Source: Muraenolepis orangiensis
Lineage: Eukaryota > Chordata > Actinopteri > Gadiformes > Muraenolepididae
Reading direction: 5' to 3'
DNA length: 64,000 nt
NCBI GenBank assembly: GCA_027704905.1
Contig: CM051001.1
Coordinates: 33,198,879-33,262,878, forward strand
The position numbers and the translations under genes were made by a program. The notes beneath the pieces are model-generated. The model was not told the DNA's origin, made no database searches, and was given only the letters and a program-made list of their open reading frames with translations. Positions within the stretch are counted from its first letter, which is position 1. Every line of letters starts with the position of its first letter. This document shows, piece after piece, positions 26,661 through 46,800 of the stretch.

Positions 26661-27061
26661 GTCCCCCTCTGATTCCTGGAAGGCCCACAGATGGGTTGTG
26701 GTATGACGTGGCTCCGATATACAACTCTCCCCTTTAGAGCGCTGTGGTTCTGGTGCCCGGGCGTCTCCTGGTTACTGCCAGATCTCCTCTGTGCGTGCAT
26801 GGGTGTGTGCGTGTGCAGATCTGAGGACATGGGGAGTCTGCACTGTGTCTGGATAGGTACAGGTTTATAGTGTGGTATACTTTACTGCAGTACATTACTT
26901 GGGGTGTGTGTGTGAGAGAGCGAGAGAGACTGTGTGAGAATCTTGCTGGAGTGTGGAAGCATGACGTGCCATAGTATAACTTTAAAGGTGCCGTGGGATA
27001 TAGATTATGATAAAGATTTATGTTTATAGAATGTTCCTGACACACACACACACACACCACA

Positions 27062-27101
<40 letters not shown>

Positions 27102-27194
27102 GTTACATCATTCCAGTGAGTGGCGGCAGAAGGCAGTGAAACCTCCCTGGTTGACCATGTGTGTACCAGCTGTAGGACCTGATGACCACCACCA

Positions 27195-27335
27195 CCTCTC
27201 TCTCTCTCTCTCTCTCTCTTCCCCTCCCCCCCCCCTCCCCCTCTCTCTCTCTCTCTCTCTCTCTCTTCCCCTCCCCCCCCCTCCCCCTCTCTCTCTCTCT
27301 CTCTCTCCCCTCCCCCCCCCTCTCTCTCTCTCATC
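27195..27335 (+). repeat. Compound CT/C-run repeat of about 45-60-bp higher-order units
   Basis: Three rounds of (CT)n, then CCCCTCC, then a run of 8-10 C, then TCCCC. This suggests tandem duplication of a compound microsatellite. Confidence 0.9.
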
Positions 27336-27830
27336 ACAGCTGGATCAGGAGGAGCTGTTTGAAGTGAAGAAGAACCAAGAGGAGGAGGAGGAGGAGGAGG
27401 AGGAGAAGAAGTAGTCCAATATGCATTGCAGCGTCCAATCAGTGTGTGTGTAATTGTGGAAACAAAAGAGATGGTCCCTTTCCTCCTTCCAGACTCCACT
27501 CATCGTCCGGTGTCCAGGTCGCATGTCTGCAGGAAAGCAAACGTTATTTGACTTCCCCAAATTTTCCCCCTGGTTTCCCTCTGGCATGTCATCATTATTC
27601 AGCAACTTTACACCCCTGATGTCTGAGGGGTTCTGGGGGCCAGGCGGTTCTCCTGATGTCTGAGGGGTTCTGGGGGCCAGGCGGTTCTCCGAGTGCAGCA
27701 CTGAGGTAAGGAAATATACAACAGGAGCCCGGCGCTGAGTGGCGTGTGTTGAAGGAGGCCAAATGTGGTGTTGATTACCTTGTCAGCAATGTGAATTAAA
27801 GTTGCTGAGTTTACGCAGCCTCTAACAGAC

Positions 27831-27993
<163 letters not shown>

Positions 27994-28793
27994 AAGAGGG
28001 GGGGAGGGCGAGAGAGAGAGAGAGCAAGAGAGCATGCAGAAACAGAGGGGGGACTATTCAATGCCTTTCCATACAAGGAGAGGTGGGGGAGGAAGGAGGA
28101 GGAGAGAGGAAGAGGAGAAAGAGGAGGAGAATGTAGGGTATACAATGAGAGGGAGGAGAAGGAAGGTGCAAAAGGGATTGAGAGCGAGAGAGAGAGAGAG
28201 AGGGAGGGGAGAAGAGCCATACAGTAGTAGAGAAGAGGTAGTTGGAGGAGCAGTGTATTCCCTGAGGTGTAGTAACTGTAGTTCTAACTCTCCACCACTC
28301 TTTGCCAACACAGGTAAGACCAACCTCTGTTCACTCTCTTAGGTGGAGGTTAAGGGGTTAATCCAGTATTTGCATGTATAGTCCCATAATGTCACAGATG
28401 AAGGTTTTCTTTGGTGCTTTTTGCAACAAACAAACAAAGAAGAAAGAAAGCTATTTCTAATAGGATGTCAGATCTCTGGAATGAGTCATCGACCCCTTCT
28501 AACATGCATGTGTTATCCATAGGATTATACAACAGGATAATACAATGTGTATGCGTGTGTTTCCATGGTGACGGGGTGTGAGGAGCCTGACTGCGTGCAA
28601 TCGTCGGGCATTTAGGAGGCCAGCTAAATATCTGCCTTTGATGAGTCTGTAGAGTTCAGAAGAGGAGAACCATCACTTCCTATGAAGTGTCCATTCTCCT
28701 TAGCATCACAAAGCAAAACCGCTTTCTTTCGCTTTTCATCGTGAAGCCTGCTCGACCTTAGGGGTATGTGTCATGCGTGTCTTTTAACAGCTC

Positions 28794-28938
<145 letters not shown>

Positions 28939-29067
28939 CATGATGAAACCGCATTTCTTTTTCATCAATAGTCACTTTAGAAAGCGGGAAGTTTCCCGAC
29001 AAACCCACACGGCCCCTCTTGTTAAATGTGAAACATCTTTCACGCTGTGTAAACAAGCTTCCATCCA

Positions 29068-29118
<51 letters not shown>

Positions 29119-29255
29119 AGAGAGGAATGTGTGCATTATCTCTGCATGCGGCTGCTGTAATGACACAGTGAAGATCCCTGCAGGTCTGCAGCCTGACACC
29201 ATCCACCACCTTGCGTTGTTTCATGAGAGAAAGAAAATCACAAACTTCAGTCTCT

Positions 29256-29298
29256 CTCTGTCTATAGGTGTCACCGTGGGTGACACCTATAGACAGAG
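29256..29298. repeat. Perfect inverted repeat, 20-bp arms with 3-nt loop
   Basis: Left arm 29256-29275 and right arm 29279-29298 are exact reverse complements around GTG. It is not part of any gene found here. Confidence 0.95.
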
Positions 29299-29398
29299 TG
29301 CTAAAGGGTGTGTGTGCGTGTGTGTATTCGCATGTCTGGCATTATGCCACGTTATGACACATTGAAAGCCGGTCTGTGCCCTTGTGCTACCAGTGTAT

Positions 29399-29520
<122 letters not shown>

Positions 29521-29978
29521 CCCCCTCCCTGTGTGTGTAAAACAGACTGAAGTTCACTGTGTCAGGAGAGGCATGCTACAAATGTCAGTGCTATGGAGGT
29601 GTCCGTGAGAGCGCAGAATGGCTGCTTGGCTGTTCAGAATCACCCCACTTCACCTCAACAAGACACATACGCGTAAGCGCTGACGCCACTGACCGATCGG
29701 GACTGGAGTCTTGGCTGGAAGAGATTGATTTTGTGTGTGTGTGTGTGTGCGCGTGTGTGTGTGTGTCTGCGGTGTGTTCTACGGGTCACAGTCGGCTCTA
29801 AGCGAGGCCTCAGGCAGCTGCGCTATGCAGACGGTTAAATCCGGTGCCCGTCGACCGCAAGGCAAACATTTACGCCTGCCTCCGCAAGCTCTGGATGGCC
29901 CTCCGCAGCGCCGTCCCTGAGGTCTATTTCCAGGGTTCAGCTTGTGTTACGACTCCAATATAGCTGCAGTGCTCCAAA

Positions 29979-30289
<311 letters not shown>

Positions 30290-30402
30290 TGCAGCCGTAT
30301 ATATGTCACTGTGTATATCGTCCAGTCTCCGTCTTCCCCAAGCTTGCCCCATTACCCACCGTGGGCAGCGGTTAACAGGGAACCGTAAAAATACCTTTGA
30401 GC

Positions 30403-30405
<3 letters not shown>

Positions 30406-30462
<57 letters not shown>
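30406..30462 (+). repeat. (CA)n microsatellite
   Basis: 57 nt of CA. Confidence 0.98.
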
Positions 30463-30463
<1 letters not shown>

Positions 30464-30855
30464 CCCCGAGCCCCGAGCTCTGATCCCTCCGCCGGTGTCA
30501 CCCGACCATCTCTCAGAGGTCGTGACACGCGGGGCCGTGAGGCCATTAGCTGGATAGGTCTGCCTCGGAGCACCGGAAAGTTCTCCAGAATGAAGATCTT
30601 TTGGAAATAAGATTACTTTGGGAGGGGGGGGGGGGGTGCGGGGGTGCGATGGATTTAAATATATTACATGGTAACCTTACATTTTTTTATGTATTTTGTT
30701 CGCTACGGGAGTGCAAAAGGAGCAGAGAAGAGTGTGTGTGTGGGGGGGGGGGGGGGGGGGGCTCTTCACCGCTGTCCAGCTCCTCTCCATCTCCTGGGTC
30801 CTGGGTCTTCTCTTTAAGGAGCTCAATGCTGACACGGACGGCCTCTCTGCATGGG

Positions 30856-30893
<38 letters not shown>

Positions 30894-30897
<4 letters not shown>

Positions 30898-30898
30898 G

Positions 30899-30972
<74 letters not shown>

Positions 30973-32105
30973 GGCAGGAGTCTTTGCAGACATCTTCAAC
31001 CTCTCCCTGTCTCAGGCTGTTGTCCCCGCGGTCTTCAAGATATCCACCATCGTGCCTGTCCCTAAACAAACCAAGGTAGCATGCCTGAATGACTACAGAC
31101 CTGTGGCCCTCACCTCGATCGTTAGCAAATGCTTCGAGAGGTTGGTCAAGGACTTTATTTGCTCCGTGTTACCTACCACGCTGGACCCATGGCAATTTGC
31201 ATATCGTCAAAATAGATCCACGGACGACGCAATTGCCATGGCCCTCCACACTGCCCTTTCCCACTTGGAGGGGAAGAACTGTTATGTGCGAATGCTGTTT
31301 GTGGACTACAGCTCAGCATTCAACACAATAGTTCCTGCCAAGCTCGACACCAAGCTGAGAGGTCTAGGCGTACCCCCATCCATGTGCAGCTGGATACTGA
31401 ACCTCCTGTCGGACCGCCGCCAGGTGGTGAGGATGGGCAGCACCACATCAGAGCCACTGACCCTCAACACGGGAGCCCCCCAGGGATGCGTGCTGAGCCC
31501 TCTCCTCTACTCCCTCTACACCCACGACTGCATGGCTATGCACAGCTCCAACGTCATCGTCAAGTTTGCTGACGACACGACAGTGATGGGCCTGATCGCC
31601 GGCGACGACGAGACAGCCTACAGGGAGGAGGTCGGCTCCAGCGGTGCGTGGCCAAGGCCAAAAGAATTATAAAAGACATTGCCCACCCCAGCCACGAACT
31701 TTACTCACTATTACCGTCAGGCAGGCGATACCGCAGTATCAAGTGTCGTACAAATAGGCTTAGAGATAGCTTCCACAGTCAGGCCATCAGGCTGCTGAAC
31801 AAGGGCGTATAACATATAACAATGTATATTTTATTACATTGATTTATATATATATATTGCTCTTTTCTGTGCTGATTTTTGCATTTTATAAATTGCATTT
31901 TTTATTTTTATTTTATATTCCTTATTCTATTTTTTATTCTATTTTTTATTCTATTTTTATCTATTTTTATTTTATCTTATTCTATAACTGCTGTCTGTCG
32001 TCGGGTATTGCACACAAGAATTTCACATCACTGCTTTATACTAAACTGTAAACTGTGAAGTGACAATAAACTTGACTTGACTTGACTTGACACCGCTGCA
32101 CACAG
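30894..32105 (+). mobile_element. 5'-truncated, internally deleted LINE with reverse-transcriptase remnant
   Basis: From about 30970 one open frame encodes part of a non-LTR reverse transcriptase. It shows LNDYRPVALTSIVSKCFERL, then FVDYSSAFNTIVP, then TGAPQGCVLSPLLYSLYTHD, then the catalytic FADDTTV. After YREEV near 31635 the frame jumps by deletion to the ORF2 C-terminus in another frame (SLLPSGRRYR and RDSFHSQAIRLLNKGV). A 3' UTR follows and ends in (CTTGA)n at 32071-32090. A matching 14-bp CACCGCTGCACACA occurs at 30894-30907 and directly after the tail at 32091-32104, the likely target-site duplication. The left copy has expanded into a CA tract. CR1/L2/Rex-type by motif wording; dead copy. 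Confidence 0.88.
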
Positions 32106-32629
32106 TGGTGTTGAGATTGGGTGGACCATTTTGCCAGACCTATATACAGAGAGATAAATCCCCAGGGTTGGAGAGCAGTGGAGGGAGGAGAAATAGGTGG
32201 TGGAGGTGGTGGTAGACGGCAAGGAGGTACGGGGTCTGCACCGGGGGTTAAGTCGGTGTGGAGAAGCGCAAAGGCAAGTGAGGGTAGTGAGAAACACAGA
32301 CGCTACAGCTTGGATTTATACTCATCTCCCGGAGAGTCGTAAAGTGTTAGAAAAGAGCAGAGCTCAGAAGCTCGGCCAATGGTCTCCTCCCTCGCCCAAA
32401 GGTCTCCTCGCCCATACCAAGACGTCAGAATACCCGGCCTGCGCCCCATCATGTATGTTCCCATTGAAACATACTTCCATCTACCCTGGCCGTACCCTAT
32501 AGGCACACACTCACACAGGGTCCAATAGGCTTCCTTTATGGGCGTCCTGCAACGACCGCGCACTGGCATGAGCCTCGCATGAACAGCAAAAAGCTAAAAG
32601 CTTTGGTACCGCGAGTCTGACTCGTTGTT

Positions 32630-32870
32630 GCGTGGGCCAGCGGGCAGCAGGCTCGCTCAGTCAGTAGGGACTTGGCCTGGGAACTGGAAGGTTGCCGGTT
32701 CAAGTGCCGAGGTTCCCCTGAGCAAGGCACCAGACCCCCTCCTCTGCTCCCCAGGCAGCTCAACAGCGGCCCACTGCTCCTCATACTAGGACGGGTTACA
32801 TGCAGAGAAACTAATGTACCAGTGTGTGTGTACATGTATGGTACCAATAAAGAGGATTCAATCCTCAATC
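32630..32870 (+). mobile_element. tRNA-derived SINE, copy 1 (+)
   Basis: It has a tRNA-like head with GCTCAGTCAGTAGGGACTTGG (A-box region) and GGTTCAAGTGCC (B box), then GAGCAAGGCACCAGACCCCC, then CCCACTGCTCC, then a tail with CAATAAAGAGG. Two minus-strand copies of the same family lie at 37376-37500 and 60066-60262. Confidence 0.82.
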
Positions 32871-33199
32871 CTAGATAGAGGTTTGGATAGAGGTTTAGAT
32901 AGAGGTTTAGATAGAGGTTTGGATAGAGGTTTAGATAGAGGTTTAGATAGAGGTTTGGATAGAGGTTTGGATAGAGATTTGGATAGAGATTTAGATAGAG
33001 GTTTGGATAGAGGTTTGGATAGAGGTTTAGATAGAGGTTTAGATAGAGGTTTGGATAGAGGTTTAGATAGAGGTTTGGATAGAGGTTTAGATAGAGGTTT
33101 GGATAGAGGTTTGGATAGAGGTTTAGATAGAGGTTTGGATAGAGGTTTGGATAGAGGTTTGGATAGAGGTTTAGATAGAGGTTTGGATAGAGGTTTAGC
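32871..33199 (+). repeat. 12-bp minisatellite, about 27 copies
   Basis: The unit is GATAGAGGTTTG or GATAGAGGTTTA (G/A at the last base), with two GATAGAGATTTG-type units in the middle. It starts exactly where the SINE tail ends. The long ORF of repeating Asp-Arg-Gly-Leu across it is an artefact of a 12-nt unit. Confidence 0.97.
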
Positions 33200-33596
33200 C
33201 AGGGAGTGAGTTCAGCAGAGCTCCCGGGAACGTTGGCTCTATCCTGAGGGATATCGTCTCTATATTGTTTTATATTTAGGGGGCTCTGTCAGCCAGGCAT
33301 TCCCACCGTGGTGACAACTGTTATCAGAGTGAGCTCTGACCGTTCATCTGACCTCTTCAGTGCCGCCTCCTTCAGTGGGATGTGGGCTCGTGGTTTGTGT
33401 TTCTTTTGTATGTTAATTTGATTGTCTGTCTTGGTATGACTGCAGCGACCGCAGGAACTTCAGGTTCGATGCTCAACCCTCGATAGTCAGATATTCCTTG
33501 TGACCGACGGCGCCTCACGACACACTTTATGTCGCGTGGAGTGAAACTGGCTGTGAACCTAACGCCCTGCTTCCCCTTCACGCCCTTCTACCTCAG

Positions 33597-41207
<7,611 letters not shown>

Positions 41208-42284
41208 GGCCCACGGACGCCACGGAGAACCAGAGCCAGCATGGGACACTGGGACTGCTATTTGTATTACTGCTGGTCTGAGACCAAGGCGATGGCGAAG
41301 GCGATGATGACGACGACGACGACGATGATGATGATGATGATGCCACTTAGCAGTCCACTCTGAAAAAGTTAAAAGGGTTGCTATCACTTCTCAGGCAATG
41401 ATGGTCATACTTTGGTAGTTTTCTCAGCCCCTTCAGGGTGAGGACATCATGGCTCGTTCAGCGGTGGTTTGCATGGAGGGGCTGCTGAGTGATGATGGGT
41501 AGTTTCATTTCATTTTTAGCCCAACAGGATGAAGGATGAAATATTAGCTCCACTTGTTGCTCCTCCTTTGAGACGACGCTATCAATGCCTGAAGGTGTGA
41601 CTTCTAGAAATGTCTCTAAAGCTGAAATGGGAACTATGGAAAAAAATGTAGCGTCAAGTCGATAGTATTTTATATATATCCCTTAATCACAGTTCCAGTC
41701 TCAAAGGGCTTCCCGAGCCAACGTTGTACAACAACACTGTCGACCCCCTCAAACAGGAAGGGGAATCTCCCTGAATCCAAGAGGAAGAAGCCCTGACAAG
41801 GAACACATGAGAGGGTCCCCCTCTTCCAGAGAAAATATGTGTGACCAATAGTAAAGTTGCTAGTTGCTAGTAGCAACACAAGCACATTAACACATTAACC
41901 ATGAGACAGGTGGACAATTGTCACCAATGCACAATATCTGTGACACTGGACACAGACACACACACACACACGCACAATGGTCCGATACAGCCAGGCAGAA
42001 AGTGTTGCAGATACTCGGGCAGGTATGGGGTCATCAGTTTACATAGGTAACCTAGAGGCCTATATGCCTCTATAAATAAGCCCTGTCTGAGTTATGAATT
42101 GCTTCACAAGCAGCTTCTCACTGCTCTTTGACGTGCCTGTTTGGAACGTGTGGCCCACTTGAAAACAAAGTGCAGGGTTTTACAGCTGGTTATAGATTTA
42201 TAGATTTGTATTTATCGCTTTTGATGTAGGAAAATATGTTGAGATTTTGTACATACTTTATGGTGTATCTTTGTATATTTCATA
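41208..42284 (+). other. spon2: spon2 3' UTR
   Basis: Non-coding sequence from the stop to the AATAAA at 42285. It contains a (GAC/GAT)n stretch at about 41290-41340 and a short CA tract near 41955. No other feature recognised. Confidence 0.65.
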
Positions 42285-42290
42285 AATAAA
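42285..42290 (+). promoter_or_regulatory. spon2: poly(A) signal AATAAA, spon2
   Basis: Perfect hexamer, followed within 30 nt by a TGTTTTTGTG-type downstream element. Confidence 0.7.
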
Positions 42291-42789
42291 TGTGGAGATG
42301 GATTATGAGAGCTGATGTTTTTGTGTCTTAATAATGATGTTTTCTTTCTTGTAGGCCTACAGAATATATTTTTTTCTCTGAATGAATGAACAGATCCATA
42401 AGCCTAATGTGTAAAAGGATGAGCTAGTAGTCCAGTGGTACCCAACCTGGGGTCCAGGCTGGACTTAATTCCAAAGTGATATAGTCAATATATTTGAAAA
42501 AAATCCAACAGATTAAAGAAAAGACTCTCTCATACAAGTCTGGCCACTGATCTTTCAGAACGTGTGCTACGTGGCAGCTTTGCGTGATGCACTAGAAGCA
42601 ATGGGATTACAATTGATGATTATTTTCCGACGAGGATTTTAGAGGAGCTCAGATTTCACATATTAGTTGGTGGGACTCGAACCACTGATCTCGTTCACAA
42701 TTCTGATAGATGGTTAAGTCTGATAGACTTTAGCATTATAGGATATATTAGGAGGATTTATCTTAATGAGTTATGCATAGCTATATAAA

Positions 42790-43183
42790 ATATCATACCT
42801 GTATGATAGCATGTACATTTTTACTCTACTTACCGTATCTATATATATTAATGGTAAACTGCTGATATATAACTACACACCCCTGAATACTACCTACTGT
42901 ATATACATTGATATATATTTATCTTTTGATACAACTGCATACCCCTGCTCACTACCTGTTTATACTTGTATACCTACTTTGTATATATATATATATATAT
43001 ATACCTATAATTATTTTTAAGTAGACTGGTACATATTATTCAACAACTGTACATTACATATTACCATGCACATTACTGCAACATTTGCACTCTGGTTTAG
43101 ATGCCAAATTCCATTCGATGTACTGTACTTGTGCTGTACAATGACAATACATTTTAATCTAATCTAATCTAATCTAATCTAAT
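42790..43183 (+). mobile_element. LINE 3' end with (AATCT)n tail, + copy between spon2 and kdm3b
   Basis: It shares CAACTGCATACCCCTGCTCA, the ACTACCTGTTTATACTT stretch, ACATTTGCACTCTGGTT and TGTACTTGTGCTGTACAA with the copy at 52490-52850. It ends in five AATCT units at about 43155-43183. Confidence 0.85.
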
Positions 43184-43286
43184 AGCTAGAAAAAGATCAA
43201 GAGTCGTACACATACACACCACCAATGTGTTGTTTGCGGTACTTTGGCGCCCCTTGGCTGGTCAATCAGCGGTTGGTAGTTCACTG

Positions 43287-43333
43287 CATTACATTACATT
43301 ACATTACATTACAGGACATTACAGGACATTACA
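43287..43333 (+). repeat. (ATTAC)n pentanucleotide repeat
   Basis: ATTAC units followed by two AGGACATTAC variants. Confidence 0.93.
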
Positions 43334-43479
43334 GTAATTTTCTCCATTCCATTACACATTCCACAACGTAGTAGATTTACGTGTAATCCAAAAAAAATAT
43401 GACAATTTAGGCAGGGCGACAAGACAATGGGACGAACGAAAGAAACCCCTATAAATAAAACGGAATTGTACTATGGACG

Positions 43480-43880
43480 TGGTATTTGATCTGAAAAAAG
43501 CGCATGCGGGATATTCCGATAGAGGGCGCTGTTGAGGCGCATTCGGTGGACGTCTCCTCCGCAGTGCTCGGTCGGAGACGAGGGGTGCGTTCGATTGTTG
43601 CAGGGCTCAATGGCGGACAGGACGGGATAGGAGCGTTGAGGACAATAACACCCACCCATAGTCGGTGCATTCTTCAGCTTTGCCTCGGCGTGTCACCGGG
43701 CGTCCAAACGCATCCATGTCGAACTAGTCTCTCTGTTGCATTCGGCCTTAAGTTGCGTGGAAGGGTCCCCCCGACCCGCTGGTGGGTCTCTCTTTAAAAG
43801 CCCGAGTTGCCGTCACACTTCGTGGTGAAGTTGCTCTGTTCGCGGAGGGCTAGTGGAGCTACCTAGGAGCTACCGAAGAC
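43480..43880 (+). promoter_or_regulatory. kdm3b: kdm3b promoter and 5' UTR (CpG-rich)
   Basis: CpG density rises abruptly at about 43500 and continues through exon 1 to about 44100, typical of a CpG-island promoter. No TATA box is seen. The start site is not determinable from sequence. Confidence 0.6.
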
Positions 43881-46800
43881 ATGGGGGACTCTCTGGAGAT
43901 GATTGGGAAGCGACTGTTCCTGCTGCTCGCCGACGGCAGGCAGCCCGCAAGCGGAGCGAATGGAGGCGAGGAGCCGGAAGACGAGGCCGGAGGACCCGCC
44001 CGTGCCTGGCTCCGGGGGACCGTGCGGGCGGTCAGCGTCATCGGCCTGGCGGCTCCCGAGGTCGGCGGCGGAGAAGCCACAGCGACGGGACTGACGGTCA
44101 GTGTTTACGTTTGGACGGCGGAATGTACGGTCAATGATTTGGTGTTTTTGTCGGTGTTTTTAATGGTTATTAACACGGAGGTCTTCACATTGTGGAGGCC
44201 CTTTCGTGTTACGAAGTGCTCCGGTGCCGTTCATATCTAACCCCGTCGAGGGACGTGAAATGAAGCCCCCGGTGGTACTTTAGCGGGAAGACCTCGTTGG
44301 TCATTGACGCCAACGCCGAACTTCAGGCCGAGGCTTGTTTGGCCTTCTGCTTTGTTAGCGTTCCTTCAGCTGGGTCGGAGAGTCACGTAGAATGCCGCAG
44401 AATGCGTCTCTCCGTGGCTACAGGACTACACTTTTAGGGGTTGTTTTCAGTGTTTTTAATTGTTTTCTTTATTTTATTTTAGTGGTTTGGCTTTCGTTGC
44501 TTTCTCCTGCATCATGTCACAATGCTAGCGTTAGCTGCTCGATTAATCCCATTAATTTTTGGCCTTGAAAACAAAGTTAAGGCAGGACTAGGGTTAGTTG
44601 AGTTGGGTCTTGAGACTGATTGGTATATTGGTTTGTTCTCTGGCCAAGGGGTTGACATTTATAGTACGAATAATTGTGTATTTATTTTAATACCCGACTG
44701 TATTTTAACTGAAAACAGGACAATTCATCCAATTAATTTAATTTAAGAATTGCAGCTTTCAGCTGTGGCTCTGTTGCAGCTGTTTGGATTAAGGGACATA
44801 AACAGGTGTGTGTATATGTCATTGAGTCAGACTATTCAGACAATGTTTGTACAATCAGTGTATTTTAGCATGTCAATTGAAATTATTGACTTTTTTAGAC
44901 TTGGCATTAAAACAAAAGGTTTGCAAAGGCATTATAACAATCGTACTCCTTCCCTCTCCATCAGTATAACATCACTACAGCAAAGCTATCTAACATCATC
45001 ACAGGGACCAATGTGGAGCAAGACAAATAATTAGGTGTAAGCAGACACATGTGGGGAAACCAGTTATTGTAAACGTCATGCAAACACAATGGATGACATT
45101 CATGACTGGACACCCCTGACCACATGTGTACAAAGTAGTTTGGTTGGCAACAAGCAAATGATTGTGACCAACGTACAGCAGTATTTAGGGAACAATGCCG
45201 ATAGCTGTAATTGAGTGCAGTTATACATCTTGGTATGGAAATGTCTACCTCATTCATCGCCCACAAGGACATTTTTCTAGCCCTGTTATTTTTAATCCCT
45301 CAAGTCGTTCGCTCAAGTCGTTCACTCGTACATATAAACGTTAAGCTTGCTGTAGATGCACACATTTATTTATTTTCCTACAGCTAGACCTACATAACCT
45401 AATATGTACGTTTTCATAACTATTGCTCCAGAGATGTTCAGAACTATAAAGGTGGAACCTAAACATGTTTGTACTGTAATATTCTAATAATAGTCCAGTG
45501 TCCATGTCCTCCAAATCTAAGGTCTGGCCCATTATGTAATAATTTCATACAGGCATTGTTAAGCATAACAACCATCTTTGTAGTAGTGGTGTTTTGTATT
45601 GCAGCCTGTCTCCCGGTGTTCTAATCATATTCTATATGTGTGGGTGTGTTTTACCATCGGCAGGTGTTCGTGGAGTTTGAGAATGCTGTGCAGCGGTGTT
45701 CTTGGGTGCAGGTCTATGGCGCGGGTGTCAATGCGTTGCTGGTGGAGGATTCCATCGTCTGGGCCCACCAGAATCACGGCACTGGGTCAGCAGCTGCTCC
45801 GGCAACTTCTACGGTCTGGCCCGCGCTGGTAAGCATGTGCCTGGATAGTGACAGTGGAGTTGTGCATTGAAGAAATTCCTATTGATGTCTATATAATGGT
45901 GCATTATAGCATTGAAATGAAGCGCCACGTGAGGTTTTACCAGTATGGCTGGGAATGGCCAAAGTTTTATTCAGATGCTGTGTATATTGTTGTTTTTATT
46001 GTATCGTCATTGATGGATACAACATGTTTGCTGGTCGCTGGCATGCACATAGGCAGCACACATGCGATGGGCTGCATGTTATAATCAGGAATAATTTCGG
46101 AAGCACATACTTGTACTGTTGTTGTACTTGTCATTTAGTAACCCAGTTTATAATATTTCACTGCTATGCAGTTATCTGCCAGCCTTCCCCCTGACCCTAA
46201 ACCTACCCCTTCCTAATTCAACTATGTTCCTCTTGGACCTTGATCACTTGTGAAAGGACAGTCAACAAATAAATACTTTATTGGTAAATGGACTGTTTGG
46301 TCCACCGCAGTCAGTGTAGGTTGTTCTATGTGGAAAATGCATGGTTGCCACTCAGTGTGTATGTGTATAGCCTTGATTTAAGGCCAACTGATTGAAATGC
46401 AGTGAAAGCACCAGAGGAAGTCTGTATGACTTGTTAACAAAAAAATCGAAACATAACTAAGTAAATCCAGTAATATACACCTTTATGGGTATGACAATTA
46501 TTTTGTACACAATGTGAAATTCTTCTTTAATATCACATGGTCCATTCAACAACTGGTCCAACTGCTGCTGTGACCAACCGGGTGTGTAGATTTCTTGAGG
46601 TTAATTAATACACTGTTCTTACCTTCCTCAGACCTTTCGCTCCTTAGTGGACAGAGTTGGTTTGGGTTCTGTGGTTCCAGTACAGTTCTTTGGACAAGAT
46701 AATTTGGAGTTCCTTCCTGAGAACAAATCCCTCCAGAAATTTGAGGTGCGTTGGCCTGTATACAAATGTGTTCTTCTACTCGTGACTTAGTTGCTATCTA

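Noticed and set aside
27341..27413. Possible terminal exon: (TC)n then CATCACAG acceptor, then LDQEELFEVKKN followed by a Glu run and a stop
   Set aside because: No upstream exon, poly(A) signal or recognised protein fits; the Glu run is a (GAG)n microsatellite. Could be revisited with RNA-seq.
32814..33209. Asp-Arg-Gly-Leu repeat protein
   Set aside because: Artefact of the 12-bp minisatellite; no homologue and no proper start.
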